A program made the position numbers and the translations under genes. Under the pieces are notes generated by a model. That model was not told the origin of the DNA. It saw only the letters and a list, made by a program, of their open reading frames with translations, and did not search any database. Shown piece by piece: positions 60,601 through 64,000 of a stretch of 64,000 bases of DNA (within the stretch, counting starts at the first letter, position 1; each line of letters starts with the position of its first letter). The DNA is from Prevotella sp. (GTDB lineage Bacteria; Bacteroidota; Bacteroidia; Bacteroidales; Bacteroidaceae), in NCBI GenBank assembly GCA_016285055.1, contig JAEEPZ010000002.1, positions 1-64,000 on the forward strand, in the 5' to 3' direction.

Positions 60601-62043
60601 CCAGTCGCCGCTGGTCAGCTCCTCCGTGGTGAGGCCTTTGATAGTGACGTGTGTGTCTTTTCCGCCAGTCACATTGCCCTGGAACATGTTGGAGTCATAG
60701 TAGCAGCTCGACACGACCTCCTCCGGCTTGTTACAATTGGAGACAATGGCCGCTGCTTTCGATGGGGAGCCCAACGTCTTGACGGTTCCTGTCATCAGGC
60801 ACTTCGTGATGTGCTCTTCCTCCGGCTCCTTGGTGATGGAGCCGCAAATACCACCAGTGTAGGTTGTAGCGTCCTTCCCCTCAACACATCCGGAGAAGAC
60901 ACAATGGCTCAACACGCCTGCCTCACCATAGCTACTTGTTTCTATCTCACCCATGATGCCGCCTATCGCCTTTGTTCCCTTCGTTCCCTTCACCCAGGCA
61001 CTGCTCGTGCAAGCAATGATGGTAGAATGTATTTCGGTGCCTGTCGGATAGGCAATGAATCCGCAGATGCCACCAGTCTTTTCGCCGCCTTCAATGAGTC
61101 CGGAAGACGAGCAGCCCTGGATGCAGGAAGAGTTGTTCAGGCAGCCGACGATGCCACCCACTTGGGAACTGCTGCCGCCTGTCTTGATGTTGACATCGGC
61201 CATGCAGTCCTGAATATAGGTGAGGTCACTAAAAACACTGTACAGATTGCCGCAGATGCCACCTATCCTATTTACATTTGGAGAGGAGATTTCACACTTT
61301 GCGGCGCAATGTACAATTCCCGTGCTTTCGCATAAGCCAGCGATACCTCCGATACTGCTTTTTTCGCAGTCGGAAACCTGATTGATAATCTTTCCCTCTG
61401 CATAAACATCGTCAATGATATTGGGGATAGTCATGCGGCCATGGTCAAGGTCGATGGTCCTGCTCTGGCCTCGTATATAGCCGCAAACAAGACCGGCATA
61501 GAAGTAATAGATATCGGTAGCGCTGTAGTTGATGCTGGCGTTCTTCAGACTGAAATGACCCAGATAGCCTGCGACGGTGCCGAAGAGCCCTATGGTGCGT
61601 TCTCTCTTACTCTCCAGTGACGCATTGATGTACAAATCTGAAATGGTATGTCTGCAGTCATCGGCAATCTCGCCGTCCTTCAGCAGTTTTGCTGTATTGG
61701 TGCCTAAGAAGATGCCTTCAAATGAAATATCTTTGTAAGCGATAGGAACCCAGCTCACCTGTTTCCCGTCGACAACTTTGTTCAGGCTGATGTCAGCGCC
61801 CAGCACCACAAACTGTCCGGTGAAACGATTGCGATTCTCATTTACCAACCAGGAAAACTGTGCCAGCTGTTCAGGAGTGTTGATGACAATAGGATTCTCG
61901 AATGTGCCTTTGCCATCCACTGGCAGCGAGGGGTCGCGGAAGTCATACCACGTCGGTCCGTCGAAGCCCTCGGCGGCATAGCCGCCAAGGGGAGCCAGCA
62001 GTGCCATGAGGCACAGCAGCCATTTGCAACCTGTTGCTTTCAT
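54631..62043 (-). CDS. Giant secreted surface protein with GLUG, LRR and DUF285-like repeats
   Basis: From the Met at 62043 (MKATGCKWLLCLMALLAPLG signal) about 2470 aa; Met 62049 is an alternative and the frame to 62238 would overlap the upstream gene. Residues about 180-900 hold GLUG-like G-G-I-x-G repeats (GGIAGLCESTGIVHC, VGGIVGCLNNSSCIQGC). Near 1050 a calcium-loop DAFDTDGDGNLMLSEL leads into LRR_5/BspA repeats (IGSDAFMGCTSLKEV). About 1870-2150 hold two DUF285-like modules (MASMFEGCSKLTTID, MNSTFLGCNSIKTLN). C-terminus YFDLMGRPLKDRPNRGIYI resembles short sorting tails of Bacteroidetes. Likely an adhesin or surface-display protein; ligand unknown. Confidence 0.9.
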   Translation of the reverse strand: MKATGCKWLLCLMALLAPLGGYAAEGFDGPTWYDFRDPSLPVDGKGTFENPIVINTPEQLAQFSWLVNENRNRFTGQFVVLGADISLNKVVDGKQVSWVPIAYKDISFEGIFLGTNTAKLLKDGEIADDCRHTISDLYINASLESKRERTIGLFGTVAGYLGHFSLKNASINYSATDIYYFYAGLVCGYIRGQSRTIDLDHGRMTIPNIIDDVYAEGKIINQVSDCEKSSIGGIAGLCESTGIVHCAAKCEISSPNVNRIGGICGNLYSVFSDLTYIQDCMADVNIKTGGSSSQVGGIVGCLNNSSCIQGCSSSGLIEGGEKTGGICGFIAYPTGTEIHSTIIACTSSAWVKGTKGTKAIGGIMGEIETSSYGEAGVLSHCVFSGCVEGKDATTYTGGICGSITKEPEEEHITKCLMTGTVKTLGSPSKAAAIVSNCNKPEEVVSSCYYDSNMFQGNVTGGKDTHVTIKGLTTEELTSGDWKKVLLFDANEEDDTGFTMRKGYYPTVYINAEWPGYNVFKTTTMPESQVTRSLFNKDDIDKSNTVYKAGAWMSSVPLILAKGDAVYDLVLQVSVNKSDSWSELTRSVSMQTGISCPEDADCLTMVDNAVKVTGSGSSVVTVSTNFTKKVQPVFGRPDVILPSKMIGVTATLGTEWDGSIATAYAAGTGIAEDPFIIKNGAQLALAVTTNEEGQWFKQLCDITIIKNLLSDDLLLPRIINKNWIKNVSWKGHYNGDSHSLSGFILFDSPVFGNVEASGEIANLAVLDSHISMRNNGTLAYKMNGKIVNCIVQGSSDCLLANQPDYYNGYTGGICSLVGPDNPDAVVEDCVSAMFNFNFLSDYTPLVSINSQNKGKVRNCLVVVPVAFGGPRFETEGYTMDGHSYIEDCYWLKGYEPNATGYTLEEINNTLGKRQRWTVTPGFFPMLKSFENTDYAKMLSVPVRTDIDYDEENNYLLGFRRQLQFEPANVEWASTDTKLYFLEIDSDMGIMAPIDASFSPAMQYERYEMRSIAGLIFVNGAMGQFRHHIPLRTGEIGVNPGITFEDDNASKACLDAFDTDGDGNLMLSELKAVTNQQTLAAFQTATAKRIKHFPEFRFFKSVTKLTTQLNNLSELEDVRLPYALKTIGSDAFMGCTSLKEVTVSQKVSNVEPHAFFGSAVENIKIDPFNANFKSQDGVLFDANSSLVAYPNGRSGEEITLNGVVSTIQEGAIYHINGLKRLYLNLDDYIRVIPELEYGGIETTDGSLIDVYVKDASDGGIVLDSLKNDYSWEEYNNARRLHRYYPVTIDANGFGSFYIGFDTELPEEITPYTVPYVLPEKKMAFLRQEVRQVPKDSPVIIRAQQPGIYRLMPYEKGTLTPWKMFENCLNATGANGIAIYAEDSYEGGIYTLQSSDVYGTTIFNFCQEEMLPPYSAYLSYNTIADQLDMGVVFALAPEVLTNDMRFFAMPDMENRTDSVAPVYSQALLTAYEGDGNDDNGDIDIPRTIQGDVFGTPVELAVTALGHDIFAQSKAKLNNIILSWNDNLQFFDLKKGKIYDTLPVNRKEKDTPFYGVDDNTFIFLPNRGSYDVQGRNIIVGDHCSSLVINDGQEFRPRFAFYADTAAYFHEYAGGKAYPIIMPFAITKPSNARFYKMLAVNDGLKQFVFTNMPGDVIEPSTPCIMVVDEGTATLYGTHTEVHRSDLNSYPVSQWMPDPRQSNNRVGYWTGTFATVSNATAQEHRNYLMQSNGYFTKVGKHNDDITIPPFTAFVEPWNVLQERSYEIVFQEYYPESDTYATEIAQFPANSFSDECDILDSKEMSAVIWSEQKQTLYFTGKDNDFEVGDTYNDAVITDLWTNADMLDTGDEVPQWSKYASQVKRVVFDKDFESYHPQSLYAWFKGMSNLTAIDGIEYLNTDKAPNMASMFEGCSKLTTIDAGDFVVSSSSELNRLFANCSSLTTIYAEAPWVIHETPEMFEGCTKLVGAMAFDPGNTSGGMANYFMGYFTARPNVIWCKDDSTLFFDTPHQTLEAGMEWDGHTITSIWKGSKVVNVGWSVPEWADMKKVGTMPEEVRNVVITERFAVQRPKSLYSWFYEFKNLESIEGLEHLNTSQVDNMNSTFLGCNSIKTLNVSSFDMTKVTNTGSMFRSCKQLTTIYCDQSWHVRTTKSMFFACTSLVGATAYNRMKTDGEMANPVSGYFTHLPVVTLTDLADNSAALESYPGQRVNVRYDRTLSAIDNGDGTWTSRAFTVCVPFDIDVTRQVGNQDDVEVYQLFSVSDQFEYIFIMPRYLEGIYAPNLIEAGKPYVIVVNKGTFRLEADNVVIKPNTIDIEVVHQSGDPYDEEETIGYWKGTFHNITNADAAAMKAHTMSSDGYFRRISDEEPYQGAYIGTFRAFFSPFESDGFYRYTPMYSQDRQGDEPPSEEGLEPFPADTYEGDCDFPGYDDIGTGIVIHTVNANGTHRYFDLMGRPLKDRPNRGIYIDQTDGKKQVKKP

Positions 62044-62068
62044 ATACATTATTATATATAATAGTGAC

Positions 62069-64000
62069 TTAGAATTGGAACTTGAAGATTTCCTCACCTG
62101 CACTGAGCAGATAGACGCTGTGCCGGTGGAGAGGAACAAAGAGAGTAGCGCTCTTGGCATGACGGCTGTAGACGGTGGTTCCGTCGGGAGCGAAGATGCG
62201 TACATGCTCACCCGTTTGCAGGCCAGAGAGCGTGACACCGTCGTCGCTGGTGGCGACAGCCACGCGATGGCCGAGGGCTGACTCTTCGGGCGACGGGCGG
62301 CGTATGTCTGTCACAACGTCAGTGGGGAACAGGTTCACCAGTGTGGCGTTGATGCCGGCGCGGCTGTTGGCCACCAAGGCGTCCTTCGGGTCTCTTTGGC
62401 CGGTGTCGATGGCATGGGCGTTGAGGTAGGCCTGCACCGGCTCGGTAATGCCTTCCACGGTGACGGTGGCGTATGCCTTGCGCGAGTCGGCCATGCGGAT
62501 GAAGTCGGAGGACTCAATCACCACTTCGGCGCCGTCGCTCAAAGGTTCGCGGCTGTTGGGGTGGGCGTAGATGCCTACGCGCACAGCCATGTCAGAGAAC
62601 AGACCCATACGGTCGGTCACCTCCACCACGAAGGTGTTGGCACCGTTCTCAATGCTTTGGCTGATAACGCGGCTGTCGATGTCGCTCATGACGATGCGCG
62701 ACTTGCTGCTCTGGCTGCTCTGGCGCAAGAGGTTGCGCTTCACACCGTTCCTGATGGTGTTATGACGGGCGCGGAACACGTTGTCATACTCCACGCTGAC
62801 AACGCTGGTGACATAGCCGTCGAAGTTGCTTTCTATGGGATATTGCACTGTGAAGGTGCGCGACTTGCGGGGTGCCACATAGCCTTCGTCGAAGCGGAAC
62901 AGCTCTCCGTTGATGACGGCCTCCACTGCCTGGATGGCCGAGGTACCCGTGTTGCGTATCAGAATGTTCACCGGTAGGGTGCTGCTGCCTCGCAGCGACT
63001 CGCGGCTGAAGCTCACTTCATGCTCGAAGCTGTTGGTGAAGGCCTTGACGTTCTGCATGATGATGCCGGCTCCCGTGTCGATGTTGCTCAAGGTGTAGAC
63101 CACCTTGATGGAGTCGTCGTCGAGGAAACCGTCGAAGTCGGTCATGACCAGAACGGAGTCAACCTCTGCTCCCAAGGTGATGGGTGCCGTAGGCTGCAGG
63201 GCGTTAGACAGGTGGATGCGTGCGGCGTTGAGCACGGTGCGCATGCTGTCGAGTGCGGTGGTGCCGTCCTCGAGTTGGCGGATGTTGTTCACTTCCGTCC
63301 ACATCACGGCAAAGTCGTTGAGGTTCTCGGCCTGGCGGTCGCAGATGATCTTCACCTTCGTGGGATGGCAGTTCTCAAGGCCCATGTCGCACCCGGCGTG
63401 GCCGTCGTTGGTGCCGTCCATGTTGACGGTCTTCACGTAGATGTCGCGTATGGAGTCGCTGGCCTCGTAGGTCATGGCGATGACAGAGTTGCTGCCCACG
63501 CGCAGCATGAAGAAGTCGCTGGCGAGCAGCTCATCGTCGCGGTAGTTCACCTTGTCGTCGTGCATCGACTTCGAGGCATAGCGCAGGGCGCCGTGTTCCA
63601 TGCCCTCGCTACGTATGATGGCAGCCACGAGGGCGGTGTCGCCACGCATCACGAGGTCGTAGCGCGAGAGAAAGTTGCGGTCGTCAATGTTGAAGAGCGG
63701 CGTGGCCTTGCTCCATTTGTTGCCGTCATAGGTGCGCAGCATGAGCTGTCCCTTGAAGGTGAGGTTATTGAGCGAGTCGGCCGACTCGTTCTCGTCCACC
63801 AGCATGAACTTGCCGTGCTGATAGACGACGGCAGCATTGCCGTTACTCTGTATGGAGACGACGGGCTTGAGGTCGGAGAAGCCTTCGTTGTCCTTGTCGT
63901 CGGCGGTGACGATGGTATTCTTCCACTCGCCGTTACCCTCACGGAAGGCGGCGCGGATGCGTGAATGTTTCAGCGCGTCGATATTGGTGCTTAGAGCGGT
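62069..64000 (-). CDS. Large secreted/surface protein, 5' end outside window
   Basis: 643 codons are open from the right edge (TALSTNIDALKHSRIRAAF, then REGNGEWKNTIVTADD) to the stop at 62069; the internal Met at 63805 is not the true start. The protein is a series of beta domains with VSIQSNGNAAVVYQHGKFML-type propeller/CARDB-like strands. The last part, SDDGVTLSGLQTGEHVRIFA, PDGTTVYSRHAK..TLFVPLHRHSVYLLSAG and EEIFKFQF, fits the type IX secretion C-terminal sorting domain pattern (G-x-V-x-I-Y-x-x-x-G-x-x-V, then K-F). No function can be named. It is 25 nt upstream of the giant gene, so the two form an operon. Confidence 0.85.
   Translation of the reverse strand, partial: TALSTNIDALKHSRIRAAFREGNGEWKNTIVTADDKDNEGFSDLKPVVSIQSNGNAAVVYQHGKFMLVDENESADSLNNLTFKGQLMLRTYDGNKWSKATPLFNIDDRNFLSRYDLVMRGDTALVAAIIRSEGMEHGALRYASKSMHDDKVNYRDDELLASDFFMLRVGSNSVIAMTYEASDSIRDIYVKTVNMDGTNDGHAGCDMGLENCHPTKVKIICDRQAENLNDFAVMWTEVNNIRQLEDGTTALDSMRTVLNAARIHLSNALQPTAPITLGAEVDSVLVMTDFDGFLDDDSIKVVYTLSNIDTGAGIIMQNVKAFTNSFEHEVSFSRESLRGSSTLPVNILIRNTGTSAIQAVEAVINGELFRFDEGYVAPRKSRTFTVQYPIESNFDGYVTSVVSVEYDNVFRARHNTIRNGVKRNLLRQSSQSSKSRIVMSDIDSRVISQSIENGANTFVVEVTDRMGLFSDMAVRVGIYAHPNSREPLSDGAEVVIESSDFIRMADSRKAYATVTVEGITEPVQAYLNAHAIDTGQRDPKDALVANSRAGINATLVNLFPTDVVTDIRRPSPEESALGHRVAVATSDDGVTLSGLQTGEHVRIFAPDGTTVYSRHAKSATLFVPLHRHSVYLLSAGEEIFKFQF

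Noticed and set aside
62069..63805. Met at 63805 as true start of the right-edge gene
   Set aside because: The frame is open from 63805 to the window edge with protein-like sequence, and the Met has no signal peptide.

Overview
The window looks like a Prevotellaceae chromosome (Prevotella/Xylanibacter type). Evidence seen directly: Bacteroidetes-type promoters (a TTTG element about 20 nt before TAnnTTTGC), lipoprotein signals on the Wza-like and fimbrillin-like proteins, a bifunctional GH10 xylanase-CE1 esterase of the kind known from Prevotella ruminicola, GH95/GH51/GH43 secreted hydrolases, and a giant GLUG/BspA-like surface protein. No rRNA, tRNA, CRISPR array or plasmid/phage backbone was recognised. 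The genus assignment is inference.

Region 1 (1-30.5 kb, minus strand) is one long surface-polysaccharide locus transcribed leftwards from a promoter near 30.70 kb. It begins with export and control genes: Wza-like lipoprotein, Wzc-like tyrosine kinase, CpsB/YwqE-like phosphatase. An AT-richer, strain-specific cassette follows: acyltransferase, GT10 fucosyltransferase, Wzx flippase, many GT2/GT4/GT8/GT32/GT92-like glycosyltransferases, two TupA-like ATP-grasp proteins, a CapA-like protein, two hexapeptide acetyltransferases and a Wzy-like polymerase. The cassette carries clear scars of recombination: a chimeric GT2 stub, a decayed GT2, a GT4 tail fused to an AAA-ATPase_like stub, an IS66 tail, and a near-identical repeat of about 245 bp. 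No initiating sugar-phosphate transferase is visible; it may lie beyond the left edge.

Region 2 (30.8-38.8 kb) is housekeeping: a DEAD-box helicase, a FimB/Mfa2-like lipoprotein, a UDP-glucuronate-4-epimerase-like enzyme that could feed the polysaccharide locus, then a protective/DNA-repair group (TfoX_N protein, MGMT-like protein, Fe/Mn superoxide dismutase, AlkD-like protein, DUF4130 protein, SplB-like radical SAM protein).

Region 3 (38.8-54 kb) holds a FemAB/GNAT-like protein, a GH95 enzyme, a nitroreductase, a DUF2520-KdsC-Maf cluster, and an arabinoxylan group: GH43-CBM6, GH43 and GH51 on the minus strand, divergent from the GH10-CE1 enzyme. No SusC/SusD pair is in view.

Region 4 (54-64 kb) holds palindrome-rich intergenic DNA and two large surface proteins, the second cut by the right edge.

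The most unusual theme is repeats. Short word-like tandem arrays (7-, 8- and 9-nt units) and palindromes fill several intergenic gaps, and related elements sit in frame inside three proteins: the capsule phosphatase, the FemAB-like protein and the DUF4130 protein. The phosphatase carries about 16 copies of a 7-nt unit, so slippage there would shift the reading frame.
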